Shown piece after piece: positions 36,474 through 46,466 of a DNA stretch of 64,000 bases; within the stretch, counting starts at the first letter, position 1, and each line of letters begins with the position of its first letter. The notes below the pieces were generated by a model. That model did not search any database, was not told where the DNA came from, and worked only from the letters and a program-made list of their open reading frames with translations. The stretch comes from an uncultured Prevotella sp. (GTDB taxonomy: Bacteria > Bacteroidota > Bacteroidia > Bacteroidales > Bacteroidaceae): the NCBI GenBank assembly GCA_905234845.1, contig CAJOIW010000003.1, forward strand, positions 62,001 to 126,000. Direction: 5' to 3'. The position numbers and the translations under genes were made by a program.

Positions 36474-37514
36474 TTATATCAAGCTATCATATAGCATAGA
36501 CAGTTTCTTTTTTACCTTTTCCGGCATATATGGCATACAAGTTTGAAAAGCCCGTTCACCCATCCTAACGCGTTCTTCGCCCATATTCATCATTTTAACA
36601 AGAGCATCTGCCAACTGCGTTTTGTTTCCTGCTTCGACGACATAGCCTTCAACATTGTCATGCAACACCTCCGGAATTCCACCTACATTTGTTGAAATCA
36701 CAGGGAGATGATACGACATCGCTTCCAAAATTGAAATGGGAAGTCCTTCAACGTACGAAGGAAGAACATACACGTGACTATTATTCAGCAACTGGCGTTT
36801 CCGCTCCCCGCTCACAAAACCGACATATTCAACCAAGTCGTCTATGTCGTATTTCGTAATCAATCCTTGCAATTTTTCTTTGTCACCATTGCCACCGACA
36901 TACAATTTCAGTTTGTCCTTAAATATATTCTTGTTTTCCCCAAGCACATCCATCAGGTCAAATATTCCTTTTTCTTTACATATCTTCCCTAAAAACAAGA
37001 AATTGCACACGTCATCCTTCCTGATGCTATGGTCCTCCTCCGGTTCTTCTATCACATTAGGAATCACCACGACATTCTTACACTTCATTTCCTTTTCAAA
37101 AAAATCTTTCCAATGTTCGGAAAGGGCGACTATCACATCACATTTCTTCAAGATATAAGGAACAACATGAGCGTGCTTTTTGGAAAAAACTTTGAATCCG
37201 CCACCATGAATATGATAGACTATTTTTTTTCTAAATAATTTTGCGAAGCAAATAAGAATAGCCTTCCTCCAAAAGCTGCCATTTGACGCGCCGTGAAGAT
37301 GAACTATTTTTATTGTCGGATTGCATAGCTTCCACAAAAATTGAAAGAAAGCGACAACAAACACACACAATAGCTTTGCCGCATTTCCACCTTTCGTTGT
37401 TGCGACGAAAATAAATGGATCAAGCATTGTACTATAAGCATACAACACCGAGGCAACCCCTCCTTTAGGATAACGGCAAGCCGGTCCGACATAAAGTACC
37501 TTCCCAAAATCCAT
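36474..37514 (-). CDS. GT4-family glycosyltransferase
   Basis: 346 residues with a GT-B fold: N-terminal GPACRYPKGGVASVLY, HLHGASNGSFWRKA, VYHIHGGGF, and the C-terminal donor-binding EGLPISILEAMSYHLPVIST with NVGGIPEVL. These are the marks of family GT4 retaining enzymes that transfer a sugar from a nucleotide donor to the lipid-linked repeat unit. Spacing is 7 bp to the previous GT4 gene. Donor and acceptor cannot be read from sequence. Confidence 0.88.
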   Translation of the reverse strand: MDFGKVLYVGPACRYPKGGVASVLYAYSTMLDPFIFVATTKGGNAAKLLCVFVVAFFQFLWKLCNPTIKIVHLHGASNGSFWRKAILICFAKLFRKKIVYHIHGGGFKVFSKKHAHVVPYILKKCDVIVALSEHWKDFFEKEMKCKNVVVIPNVIEEPEEDHSIRKDDVCNFLFLGKICKEKGIFDLMDVLGENKNIFKDKLKLYVGGNGDKEKLQGLITKYDIDDLVEYVGFVSGERKRQLLNNSHVYVLPSYVEGLPISILEAMSYHLPVISTNVGGIPEVLHDNVEGYVVEAGNKTQLADALVKMMNMGEERVRMGERAFQTCMPYMPEKVKKKLSMLYDSLI

Positions 37515-37521
37515 ATTCTAC

Positions 37522-38607
37522 TTATTTCTGATATAAAATATTATATCTTTCTGCACAAGACCTCATTGAGTATTTTTCATTATACTCTTTTATTATTGCA
37601 TCTTTATCTATCGTATTTGAACCAGCAAAAACGTCTTTTACCGTTTTATAAAACTCTTCATCATCAATGTGGCTACACATAAACCCATTCTCCCCATCCC
37701 GAATCACGTCTTTCACTCCGCCGGCAGGGGTGGATATCGGAACAACACCCATCGACATCGCTTCTAAAAGGGAAATAGGGAGACCTTCGAAATCGCTTGA
37801 AAGGACAAAAAAGTCGGATGCCGCCAGATAATCTCCAACATTCTTCTTCTCCCCCAGAATTTTTATTTGAGCATTGTCTTTGTATTTCGGTGCGTACTCT
37901 TGCTCGTAACCCGATCCTATGCATAGCAATAAGAAGTCATAACCTTCCTGTTGTAACCGTTCAAAAGTGGAGAACAAACGTTTTTGATTCTTCAGGGGAT
38001 TTCTGCGAGCCACATGTATGAACACAGGTGTATGGTTGTCTTTTTTCAACTTTTCAACATCCGCTCTGATGGCATCTTTCTCTGCGGTTGTTGCTATTGG
38101 CGAACGCCCGTTGTTTATTCTTATCGAGTTGTCTAAATGGTATAACGCCTCGAACGACTGCCGGCACTCGTCAGAGATTGTGATGGCCTGAACCTTATTC
38201 TTGTATAGATAACGGTAAAGACCTTTTAGCTTGGGGCTCCTCAAACATACCTCTGCCAAGCTATGCAATGTGTGGAAGAATTTTATTTTCGGGAAGAACA
38301 AGGCGGGAAATAGTAATAGCAAGAGCTGACAATGAGCATGCACCACATCAGGTTTTTCTTTTTTGATAATCTGGAATACCCTCCAAAAACTTTTCAGGGA
38401 GAGTCCCGATTTACAGCCCAGGCTCAAGAATCTCACTTTGGAGGACAGTTCCTGAAGATAATGCGTGTTTCTCTCGTTGGCCTCATTGGTAATAACGAGG
38501 ACTATCTCGTTGTCGGTATTCTCGGCAAAATGATTGCACAAGTCAACGACAAATCGCTCTGCGCCACCAGAAGACAATGTGAAAGAAAGTTGCAGTATTT
38601 TAATCAT
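37522..38607 (-). CDS. GT4-family glycosyltransferase
   Basis: 361 residues: TLSSGGAERFVVDLCNHF at the N terminus (the glycine-rich acceptor loop), HAHCQLLLLLFPALFF, VARRNPLKNQKRLFSTF, SSDFEGLPISLLEAMSMGVV and STPAGGVKDVI near the C terminus. This is a standard GT4 capsular enzyme. Upstream of its start are 154 AT-rich bases; within them a 30-codon frame (38604-38696, MQEKMSEEDTKNINQLFGL) ends in an ATGA overlap with this start. It could be a small coupling peptide or a remnant and is not called as a gene. Confidence 0.88.
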   Translation of the reverse strand: MIKILQLSFTLSSGGAERFVVDLCNHFAENTDNEIVLVITNEANERNTHYLQELSSKVRFLSLGCKSGLSLKSFWRVFQIIKKEKPDVVHAHCQLLLLLFPALFFPKIKFFHTLHSLAEVCLRSPKLKGLYRYLYKNKVQAITISDECRQSFEALYHLDNSIRINNGRSPIATTAEKDAIRADVEKLKKDNHTPVFIHVARRNPLKNQKRLFSTFERLQQEGYDFLLLCIGSGYEQEYAPKYKDNAQIKILGEKKNVGDYLAASDFFVLSSDFEGLPISLLEAMSMGVVPISTPAGGVKDVIRDGENGFMCSHIDDEEFYKTVKDVFAGSNTIDKDAIIKEYNEKYSMRSCAERYNILYQK

Positions 38608-38761
38608 TTACTAATATTTATTCCAATCTTATTGTATTTCAATCCAAATAATTGGTTGATATTCTTGGTGTCCTCCTCTGACATTTTTTCCTGCATATTC
38701 CCTAAAAAATTAACTATAATTCTTACTCGCTCATTTTTAGAAGGCAATCATAAACAACAAT

Positions 38762-39937
38762 TTAAAGAATACATTGCTTTTGGTAAAAATCTATATACTT
38801 TTCTGCAATGTGTCGCCAATTTTGCTCTCCTTTTTCAAATTTTTTCTTTATATTATTTTTCAATTGATTTCTTATTTTTTCCTCTCTCAATATTTTTATT
38901 ATTTCATCTGCTAATGCGTTAGCATCTTTCGGGGGAACAATAAATCCCGTTTTTCCGTTATCTATTTGCTCTGCAAGACCTCCTGTCCTCGTTGCAATTA
39001 CAGGTTTATATAGGCTAAATGCCGTCATCACAACACCACTCTGTGTCGCATCTGTATACGGACATACGACAACTGTACATTTTGTCAATAAACAGGCCAA
39101 TTCTTCCATTCCTATATAGTGATTCTTCACTTCTACAATGCCTTTTTCCAAATAGGGGTTAATGTCGAAATACAGCATTCCTCCTCCTGCAATCGTTAAT
39201 GTGGCATTGGGAATCACATCTCTAACTTTTAGCATTGCTCTACACAAATAATCTACACCCTTATATGGGGATATTCTTCCAAAAAACAAAACATTGTTTT
39301 CCTCACAAATCTTTGCCGGACAAGAAATTTCTCTTCGCAAAAAAAGCCGGATGCTATCATAGACTCCTAACGAATTTACTAAAACTTTTCTTTCATTAAT
39401 ATTAAAAGTTTTACAAAAATGATGCTTTTGGGTAGAATTAAGCAATACGAAACTCTTTGCCTTCTTAAAAGCTAATTTCCTGAAGAAACGCACTTTAAAA
39501 GAATCCTCTCCTGTATGTGGAAATGGATCATGAACCGTTAATATCCATCTTGAAAAGAGTAAGTATAAAAAAGCATTATGCATTTTGAATATCACATCAG
39601 TATGAATAATATCAAATTTCTCTTTTTTTATCATTCTGGCTATTTTTACCATCAAATGAAATGCCGCCCAAGAAGACTCTTTTTTACATGATCTATTCAC
39701 TATATATACCTTGGTCATATCCATATATGATGTATATACCTGAAGTTCTGAATAATCTGTTGCTTTAATAATATTATTTTGATGAATAATTGTCTTTATA
39801 TCAAATAATGTAGTTCTTTTAGAATTTGGCGTAAGTAATATTAGGTATGTCACATCATATCCCATATCCTGCAACGCTTTAACCAATGGGAAATCACAAT
39901 CTGCAAAATGAGAAGAACCTAAATATAAAATTTTCAT
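38762..39937 (-). CDS. GT4-family glycosyltransferase
   Basis: 391 residues: MKILYLGSSHFADCDFPLVK start, TVHDPFPHTGEDSFKVRFFR, LFFGRISPYKGVDYLCRAM, VVVCPYTDATQSGVVMTAFS and TRTGGLAEQIDNGKTGFIV. The GT4 donor motif is of the QSGVV type rather than EG(L/F)PxxxLE, which differs from the two GT4 genes downstream. It shares a four-base overlap (ATGA) with the Fe-S protein gene. It is one of three GT4 enzymes that, with the GT26 pair and the rhamnosyltransferase-like protein, would build a repeat unit of about five or six sugars. Confidence 0.87.
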   Translation of the reverse strand: MKILYLGSSHFADCDFPLVKALQDMGYDVTYLILLTPNSKRTTLFDIKTIIHQNNIIKATDYSELQVYTSYMDMTKVYIVNRSCKKESSWAAFHLMVKIARMIKKEKFDIIHTDVIFKMHNAFLYLLFSRWILTVHDPFPHTGEDSFKVRFFRKLAFKKAKSFVLLNSTQKHHFCKTFNINERKVLVNSLGVYDSIRLFLRREISCPAKICEENNVLFFGRISPYKGVDYLCRAMLKVRDVIPNATLTIAGGGMLYFDINPYLEKGIVEVKNHYIGMEELACLLTKCTVVVCPYTDATQSGVVMTAFSLYKPVIATRTGGLAEQIDNGKTGFIVPPKDANALADEIIKILREEKIRNQLKNNIKKKFEKGEQNWRHIAEKYIDFYQKQCIL

Positions 39938-41142
39938 TTTCTTTGATTTTTATTATTTACCATTTTTTTAAAAAAATAATACCATTTTGATTCTTTTACA
40001 ATAAATTTTATTCTTTTCTTGCGATAATCTTTCCCTCTGAATTTCGTTTCTGCAATTCTCATATAACCATCCTTTTCTATATCATCATATATTGTTTCCC
40101 GAATAGATGGCATTACTGAAGCATGGATAACATTCCTATTATAGGTAGCAGCATCTTTTACATTTGACACTTCCCATGCACAATTATCTTTAACTTGCTC
40201 CCAGAGTTCCTTGCCTTTTGCAGAGTTAATCATTATCATGGACACACCCTTACCGGTATCTATATTGGGGAAAAAGTTCTTTACATTCCAATAGTCTGCC
40301 AAAGTAATATCCCCTTGACGGGGAATACATGCAAATTTGCAATCATAACAAGAATAACGGTATGTGTAGGAATACATGAAGGAATACAGATACGGACTCA
40401 AAACATAAGATGGCAATCTTTTCTCTTGTATTTTTTCCTTACCGGGTTTGCGAAATCTGAAGATTTCGCAAACCCCCCAGCCCTTATTGTTTCGGAAAGC
40501 ATAGTCTACTATTTTCACTTTATGTTTTTCTTCCAGATAGGCAATATGTTGGTCAAAAAGCTGTTGACTTGGAACACCATGACACACCAAATCTGAAGTA
40601 ATTAACTTATCATACTTCTTTTTTAAGAAATTATTTAATCCTGCTACCTGACATGGCGTACCAACGAAATAGACCCATAGACCTTTCTGCAAATCGTTTT
40701 TGATATTTCTAAAACAACAGCCCAAATCGCTTTGAACATATTTGGAACCACGGAGTTTGTCAAGTTCTCTTGTTGAAGAGACACTTTGATGACGCAACTG
40801 AAAATTCTCTTCAAATGCTGCACCATAGACTTTTCCTCCTTGCCCGATGATCCACGATGCTATTGCATAGAAGATACCTCCGCTTGAACTTTTTCCCCTC
40901 TCATGTTCGTCGTTCAAATAAGTTGCGTAAACAGCAGGAGTATCTTCATTCAAATAGACAGGACTCTCAACTGGGCAAACTGTTTCGCATAAACGACAAT
41001 GGACACACTTGTTTTCATCTATAACTGGATATTTAAACCCCTCATTATCTATAGAGACAAATGTAATGGCATCTTGTGGGCAAATCTGTCCACAAGCACT
41101 ACAACCGCAACATTCTTTTTTTTCCTTAGTAACGAGATACAT
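39934..41142 (-). CDS. Fe-S protein of the F420-hydrogenase beta-subunit family, polysaccharide-type
   Basis: 402 residues. The N terminus holds two 4Fe-4S clusters of ferredoxin type: CCGCSACGQICPQDAI and CVHCRLCETVCPVE. The rest matches the coenzyme F420 hydrogenase/dehydrogenase beta-subunit family (GTPCQVAGLNNFLKKK, SDLVCHGVPS, YSCYDCKFACIPRQGDITLAD with more cysteines). Homologues occur next to polysaccharide pyruvyl transferases in many surface-glycan loci, as here (1 bp apart). Their reaction is not known; a redox step on a sugar or pyruvyl group is a guess. Confidence 0.85.
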   Translation of the reverse strand: MYLVTKEKKECCGCSACGQICPQDAITFVSIDNEGFKYPVIDENKCVHCRLCETVCPVESPVYLNEDTPAVYATYLNDEHERGKSSSGGIFYAIASWIIGQGGKVYGAAFEENFQLRHQSVSSTRELDKLRGSKYVQSDLGCCFRNIKNDLQKGLWVYFVGTPCQVAGLNNFLKKKYDKLITSDLVCHGVPSQQLFDQHIAYLEEKHKVKIVDYAFRNNKGWGVCEIFRFRKPGKEKIQEKRLPSYVLSPYLYSFMYSYTYRYSCYDCKFACIPRQGDITLADYWNVKNFFPNIDTGKGVSMIMINSAKGKELWEQVKDNCAWEVSNVKDAATYNRNVIHASVMPSIRETIYDDIEKDGYMRIAETKFRGKDYRKKRIKFIVKESKWYYFFKKMVNNKNQRK

Positions 41143-41143
41143 A

Positions 41144-42223
41144 TTACCCTATGGCTTGTCGCATGAAATCATAGGCTCTCTTCCGCTCTTTTTCCAAAAT
41201 TTCATTTACAGGGATATAATCAATCGGTTTGAATATTATATCACGATTATCCTCTGTATGGATGAGCCTTTCTTGTAATTGACATGATTCGAGTAAGGAA
41301 TATATCCTTGTAGTAAATCCTGAAGGCATGTATACACAAAATTGCTTATTCAGGTTAATTGAAAATGCTGTTCCGTGAAAAGAATTTGTTATAATATAGT
41401 TTGCGTGGTTCATTAATGATAAAAAATCCATAGGTGAGGCATACCTTACCGTTTTGTCAGCAAGTGGCTCCTTTTTGTAGTTCCAGGAGAAAGTAACGAC
41501 TCTCAAATGTTTGTTTTCAGAAACAACTCTTGCCGTTTTGTAGATTTCTTCCTTTGACACGATGTTGTAAGGGATGTAAACAAGAAGATAAGGCTCTTCT
41601 ATCTTTCGTTTAGGCATATACCGTTGCCAATCTTCCTTCGTCAAATAAAATGTTGGGTCAAACAAATGGATTGCGTGAAGACCCATGCTCTCAACAATAT
41701 ATTTCGCACTTTTTTCCCTTACCGAAATTGCCTGATACGTAGAGAGGAGTTTCTTTACCTCTATCTTTTCCTCTTTATCAAGTTCTTCCCTACCAAACGA
41801 AGAGGACAAAGCGATACGCTTGGCTGTGGATGGAAGAAATCCCCAATAATATATTTTATTAAGCCCTTCATTGTGTATGCTGTTCCAAACCTGATCGCTT
41901 CCCGTTACATAATAGTCGAACTGAGGCAATTGCAGTATTTCCTCACGACTATATATGGGTTTACTTAACTTGCAATTTTGTTTTAAATCTTTCCTATAAA
42001 TATAAAGATTATATAGATATTCCGGGAAGAAAATAATTTTATATAATTTCTTTCTTATATTTTTGACATTTTTAAAATAGTACTTAATAGTTCTCTTTGG
42101 CGGTATATAATCTATCAGTTCTATTTCATCCGCAAATTTTAACAAAAAAAGATTTGTTGCTATTGCTTGTAGAACAGAACCAAAATTAAAGCCTACATGA
42201 ATTGTAATTAACGCTATTCTCAT
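41144..42223 (-). CDS. Polysaccharide pyruvyl transferase family protein
   Basis: 359 residues of the PF04230 type: MRIALITIHVGFNFGSVLQA at the N terminus, YYVTGSDQVWNSIHNEGLNK, ALSSSFGREEL, ISVREKSAKYI, DPTFYLTKEDW, and ITNSFHGTAFSINLNKQF near the end. Members attach pyruvate as a ketal to a sugar of the repeat unit, using phosphoenolpyruvate; some members act differently. It overlaps the polymerase gene by four bases and is followed by the Fe-S protein, a common pair. Confidence 0.87.
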   Translation of the reverse strand: MRIALITIHVGFNFGSVLQAIATNLFLLKFADEIELIDYIPPKRTIKYYFKNVKNIRKKLYKIIFFPEYLYNLYIYRKDLKQNCKLSKPIYSREEILQLPQFDYYVTGSDQVWNSIHNEGLNKIYYWGFLPSTAKRIALSSSFGREELDKEEKIEVKKLLSTYQAISVREKSAKYIVESMGLHAIHLFDPTFYLTKEDWQRYMPKRKIEEPYLLVYIPYNIVSKEEIYKTARVVSENKHLRVVTFSWNYKKEPLADKTVRYASPMDFLSLMNHANYIITNSFHGTAFSINLNKQFCVYMPSGFTTRIYSLLESCQLQERLIHTEDNRDIIFKPIDYIPVNEILEKERKRAYDFMRQAIG

Positions 42224-43380
42224 GGTAATGATTTCTTAAATTCAGATGGACGGAATGCATAATAACAGACTATAAAATACATCCATTGTAATGGGTTAGC
42301 CAAATGCGGATTTGTCATACCTATGCCAAAAAATACCAATGGTATCATCAATGTTCCTGTATTTTTATATCTCCATACTTTTTTAAAGACGAAATAGGAT
42401 AAAAAGATTATCAAAGGAATACCAAAAATAAGTCCATATTCCAACAAAATATTAACGAATCCATTTTCCGCATAGGTTAAGTTCTCCAACTCTACTCGCT
42501 CTGTTCGGAAACCCCATAATAAAATATCCTTGTCTAATTCATCGAATGCAGAAAATGCTTCTAACCGATATAGAGCAGAATCATCTACAATTTCCTCTCC
42601 ATGAAAGAGACGACCACCCATACTTGTCTCATTAAGTATGTTGTAACTGTACTGAACTGCCATGACAATCGCAAGAATATACATTACTCGTAAAAAGAGA
42701 GGTCTGATAGAAATTAACGTTCTATAAAAATAAACTATTGCTACCAATAATGCTATCAAAATATTGCCACGTTCATTGAAGCAAAAAAGTGCGACAAGAA
42801 TTGCAACTAAGGCTACAAACTTAAATCGTTTAGAGAAGTCACTATACAACACGAAAACATTTATCACACAAAGAATCATTGCACTCACTAAAGGATGTCC
42901 ATATAGTGCTGAGGCACGGAAAGACCATTCGTCCTCTTCTTTATTCATAATACGGTATTGTTCTTCATCTGCTATGAGAGGCTCTAAGGTTATTCTCTCA
43001 TAAACAGCCATCCCGATCTCTATAGCTAAAGCAATAAAGATACACCACTGTAAAGTTTTTTTATATTTACTTCCTTGTGTGTCTAAATAAATGGAAGTAA
43101 TATAAGGAACGAAAATAAAAAAGGAAACCTTTCTAAACAGATTCACTGAATCTAAATAACCAAAAATATATATCAACACACCAAGTATCAATAATAATAT
43201 TTCTGGCATGCGCTCTTTTGAAAGCCTTATATTTCGAGTAATAAATTCCCATGCCAAGAATAAAGTCAGCAATAGTAGTGCTGCCGTTAACTTAGAATCT
43301 TCCCAACCGAAAACATTTGCAAGATTGGAATTCAGCAGTAAGGCAGCCAATATAGAAAAAAATAAAAATATTTTCTTCAT
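42220..43380 (-). CDS. O-antigen/capsule polymerase (Wzy-like)
   Basis: 386 residues with about ten hydrophobic segments (for example 5-22, 31-48, 60-78, 87-100, 160-178) and a larger periplasmic loop containing SALYGHPLVSAMIL and FNERGNILIALLV, as in the O-antigen ligase/polymerase superfamily. Low sequence conservation is normal for Wzy. Its place between the flippase and the transferases supports a role in joining repeat units on the periplasmic side of the inner membrane. Four-base overlaps on both sides show translational coupling. Confidence 0.82.
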   Translation of the reverse strand: MKKIFLFFSILAALLLNSNLANVFGWEDSKLTAALLLLTLFLAWEFITRNIRLSKERMPEILLLILGVLIYIFGYLDSVNLFRKVSFFIFVPYITSIYLDTQGSKYKKTLQWCIFIALAIEIGMAVYERITLEPLIADEEQYRIMNKEEDEWSFRASALYGHPLVSAMILCVINVFVLYSDFSKRFKFVALVAILVALFCFNERGNILIALLVAIVYFYRTLISIRPLFLRVMYILAIVMAVQYSYNILNETSMGGRLFHGEEIVDDSALYRLEAFSAFDELDKDILLWGFRTERVELENLTYAENGFVNILLEYGLIFGIPLIIFLSYFVFKKVWRYKNTGTLMIPLVFFGIGMTNPHLANPLQWMYFIVCYYAFRPSEFKKSLP

Positions 43381-44912
43381 TTCTTGATTTTTGAAAGAAT
43401 TATTTTATAAATCCTTGTCCTTTCTCCAGTTGTTAGACCCAAAAACATTATTGAGCACAAACCTATTACCAATGCTATTAAACTTGTCAAAACGACTGAC
43501 AAAATAGTTTCGTGTGCCATTTTATGTTTTAATAGCAAAGGAACAGGGACTGCTACCATTGTAACACAAAATACCGGTAATAACACCTGTTTCACAAACA
43601 CTAAAATAGAAAAACCGATTTGATATGAACAAAATAAAAATCTAACAATCCCCGCAATAAGCGTAATAATGACAGACAAGACGAAAACAGCAATTGGTGA
43701 ATAGCCTAAATATAAAGCAACGCACGACAATGGCAAGATAGTCATCAAGCACAGACTTACAACTATCTGATACCTTTTTATGTTTCCTGTTGCCATCAGT
43801 GCTGTCATTAATGGGGTTCCAAATATATTGCCTACCAAAGTATCAATTACTATTAATATGAGGAAGATTGCACTATATTCAGGAACTTCAACAAGCCACA
43901 ATCCCAACAAATAGTTTATATTAATTAAAATGGGGAACGTTAATAAAAACAGTAGAAAGTACGAAAATTTCAATCCTCGATAAGTAAGAGTCTCCATTCC
44001 TTGAATATCTCCTATAGCATAATTCTTTGTGATTTGCGGATTAAGAGCGAGTGTGAAATTTGAAACAAAGCCTGACAACGTTCCGGAAACATGATTTGCC
44101 ACTCCTCGGGCAGCATTGATTGCTGGGCCAATAAAGATATTGAGGATAATATTGACTCCTACTCCTCTTATCAACCATGCCAGACTCCCAAAGATATTCC
44201 ACCCTGCAAAACTTGTCATTTCCCGATACAACTTTTTATCCCAGAACAATCGGAATTGACATTCCGAAAAGTTGCGATAGCAATATGCCTGATACATTCC
44301 TCTGACTATACACTGTACTACAAACACTAAAATGGAGTAAACTATTAACTTATCAAATGGCAATAATGTCAACATGAAAACAATAGCTAATTTCAAGAAG
44401 GCCTCTACTACACTAATATAGGCATATATGTCCATTTTCTCATGTGCGACCAAAGTGGCATTGAATGGAACTTGGAGAACGTTAGTACAAAAGGTAAGAA
44501 TGGAAAACTGTAGTACCCAATTAGCTGCGACAAGCCTATCGGGGGGGATTTTCATCCTTGTATTGAGAAACCATACACCAATTGCCTCAACTAAAATAAT
44601 GATTAAAATGGCTATGACGATGTGGATGTTGAGGGCTGCTGAAAAAATCTTTCCTAATCGTATTTTGTCTCCCTTTCCTAATTCAAATGTCAAGTATCTC
44701 TGAGTTGCACTCGACATTGAACTATTCAAAAAAGAGAACATCATTACCACACCACCTACAACATCATAAATTCCATAGTCAACAATTCCCAGTTTCTTGA
44801 GAACTATGCGTGTCGTATAAAAAGACACCGCCATTATGAGTAGCATACGGAAATACAACATCAGCGTATTTCGCGCTATTCGCTTGTTGTTCGATACGGC
44901 ATTACTACTCAT
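43377..44912 (-). CDS. Polysaccharide flippase (Wzx-like, MOP superfamily)
   Basis: 511 residues with about 12-14 membrane segments. The N terminus, NTLMLYFRMLLIMAVSFYTT then RIVLKKLGIVDYGIYDVVGG and SSMSSATQRYLTFELG, is typical of Bacteroidetes Wzx proteins; PFNATLVAHEKMDIYAYISV is another family block. It moves lipid-linked repeat units across the inner membrane. It is the first gene of the polysaccharide operon (44.9 to 22.9 kb). No clear TAnnTTTG promoter was found in the 274 bp upstream, and no UpxY/UpxZ-type antiterminator genes are present. Confidence 0.93.
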   Translation of the reverse strand: MSSNAVSNNKRIARNTLMLYFRMLLIMAVSFYTTRIVLKKLGIVDYGIYDVVGGVVMMFSFLNSSMSSATQRYLTFELGKGDKIRLGKIFSAALNIHIVIAILIIILVEAIGVWFLNTRMKIPPDRLVAANWVLQFSILTFCTNVLQVPFNATLVAHEKMDIYAYISVVEAFLKLAIVFMLTLLPFDKLIVYSILVFVVQCIVRGMYQAYCYRNFSECQFRLFWDKKLYREMTSFAGWNIFGSLAWLIRGVGVNIILNIFIGPAINAARGVANHVSGTLSGFVSNFTLALNPQITKNYAIGDIQGMETLTYRGLKFSYFLLFLLTFPILININYLLGLWLVEVPEYSAIFLILIVIDTLVGNIFGTPLMTALMATGNIKRYQIVVSLCLMTILPLSCVALYLGYSPIAVFVLSVIITLIAGIVRFLFCSYQIGFSILVFVKQVLLPVFCVTMVAVPVPLLLKHKMAHETILSVVLTSLIALVIGLCSIMFLGLTTGERTRIYKIILSKIKK

Positions 44913-45186
44913 AGTGCATTGTAAAATTGACAGGAATCAGTTGCTTTAATTGGCGATTTCCTGCCGCATGGCATGTTCTATATTGCGGTTGTGATAAGAA
45001 AGTTTCATTATTGCCAATCAATCGGCACTTTGAAATATTATCCTCTGGTGTGTTCTGATAATTACCAGATTCGCTATGGACTCTCTTTGTGTAAACAGTT
45101 GCGTGTAGTGGTTTACAGAATTGGTTTACCACATCCGCCGTGTCAGCTCAGGTTTCCTTTCATAATTTTATTTTTTCCACCTTCCT

Positions 45187-46200
45187 TCACTCACCCTCCT
45201 TTTTTCCTTCATCATCCTCTTTCTGCAGGTTCTTAAGCCGTTTCACAGCCTTGTCGAAATCGCTCTCTAAGAGGCGCATTTCACGTTCGCGATAGATTTC
45301 GAATTCGTGTTCAGCCTTTTTTATGGCCTCTTGATGTGAGACGGTGCCAGTACCTTCAAGAATGTTCTTGCGCAACCGCAATATCTGGTCGTCAAGGGCA
45401 GCCACCCAGTCGGCCATCGTCATGGGGTTCTGCTCCAATGCTTGGTACTCAGCATAGTCGAGGAACTGTGAGGTGAGCAGGTTCAGCCTTTGAAGTTCCA
45501 ACTCCGTCAGGTAGTTCTTGGCAATCTTCACATCGTCGCGCGTCACATAGTTGCCCTTGAAGTTTGTCATTCCCACGAATGGTTTCTCATTATCCACACG
45601 CTCGTAGATAAGTTCGGCTGCCGTATGTTCATGCACTGCATAGTGCATCTTGTTCTGCACGGTGGCAAAGAAGAGTTTCGTCATCTTTGCGCGAGGGTCG
45701 TAGTCGGTGCTGGTGGCATAGATGTCAGTCACCTGCTGGTAGAAGTTGCGCTCGCTGCTGCGTATGTCGCGAATACGCTGCAAGAGTTCCTTGAAGTATC
45801 GGTTGCCTCCTTGCTTCAGTCGCTCGTCGTCCATCGTAAATCCCTTCTGGATGTATTCATGCAACCGCTGCGTAGCCCAACGACGGAAGCGGACAGCTAT
45901 AGGCGACTGCACACGATAGCCGAGGGCAATAATCACATCAAGGTTGTAATGATCCATGTTGCGACGTACTTGCCTATTGCCCTCCTGGCGAACTAATAAG
46001 AATTTCTTATAAGTTCGATGTTCCTCAAGTTCGCCATCCCTAAAAATGTTAGCGATGTGCATGGATATGTTTTCCTGAGTGGTCTGATATATATCAGCCA
46101 GTTGCGCCTGGGTCAGCCACACATCCTCATCGGCAAAGCGAGTATTCACACTCAGTTTACCCTCTTCGTCCTTATATAGTATTATTTTATTCTCTTCCAT
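45187..46200 (-). CDS. RhuM-family protein
   Basis: 337 residues. VWLTQAQLADIYQTTQENIS (about 27-46), then NLDVIIALGYRVQSPIAVRF and RWATQRLHEYIQKGF are the hallmark blocks of the RhuM family; a helical C terminus with many charged residues follows. Although named after a Salmonella pathogenicity-island gene, the family is spread on mobile and accessory DNA and its function is unknown; the N terminus looks like a DNA-binding winged helix. It lies between the polysaccharide operon and a long non-coding stretch and shows no operon partner. Confidence 0.9.
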   Translation of the reverse strand: MEENKIILYKDEEGKLSVNTRFADEDVWLTQAQLADIYQTTQENISMHIANIFRDGELEEHRTYKKFLLVRQEGNRQVRRNMDHYNLDVIIALGYRVQSPIAVRFRRWATQRLHEYIQKGFTMDDERLKQGGNRYFKELLQRIRDIRSSERNFYQQVTDIYATSTDYDPRAKMTKLFFATVQNKMHYAVHEHTAAELIYERVDNEKPFVGMTNFKGNYVTRDDVKIAKNYLTELELQRLNLLTSQFLDYAEYQALEQNPMTMADWVAALDDQILRLRKNILEGTGTVSHQEAIKKAEHEFEIYREREMRLLESDFDKAVKRLKNLQKEDDEGKKEGE

Positions 46201-46466
46201 AAATGAGAATTTGCATGTTCGTTTTACGTCTTAGTCCTCCTGCTCATATAATATGAGTTGTCAATACCCTTCATAAATGTCTCGCGGTCGTCATTACAGG
46301 GTTTGCTCATAACATAGCATGTTAATTTTCCTTGCGTGTTAACTTATTTCACGTGTTAATTAGTCTTAAAAGAGTAACGAAAGTGTTAACAGATTCTGTT
46401 GACTTTTTCTTCCGTTTTAGAGCAAGAATGGGGTGATTTTTGGGGAAAATGTGGTTCGACTTCAAA

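Noticed and set aside
38604..38696. 30-codon frame overlapping the GT4 start (ATGA)
   Set aside because: It is too short and AT-rich to be supported on its own; recorded in the GT4 entry only.
44913..45186. Search for a promoter or an antiterminator gene ahead of the polysaccharide operon
   Set aside because: No TAnnTTTG box on the minus strand and no UpxY/NusG-like protein could be read; the 75-codon frame there has no recognisable features.
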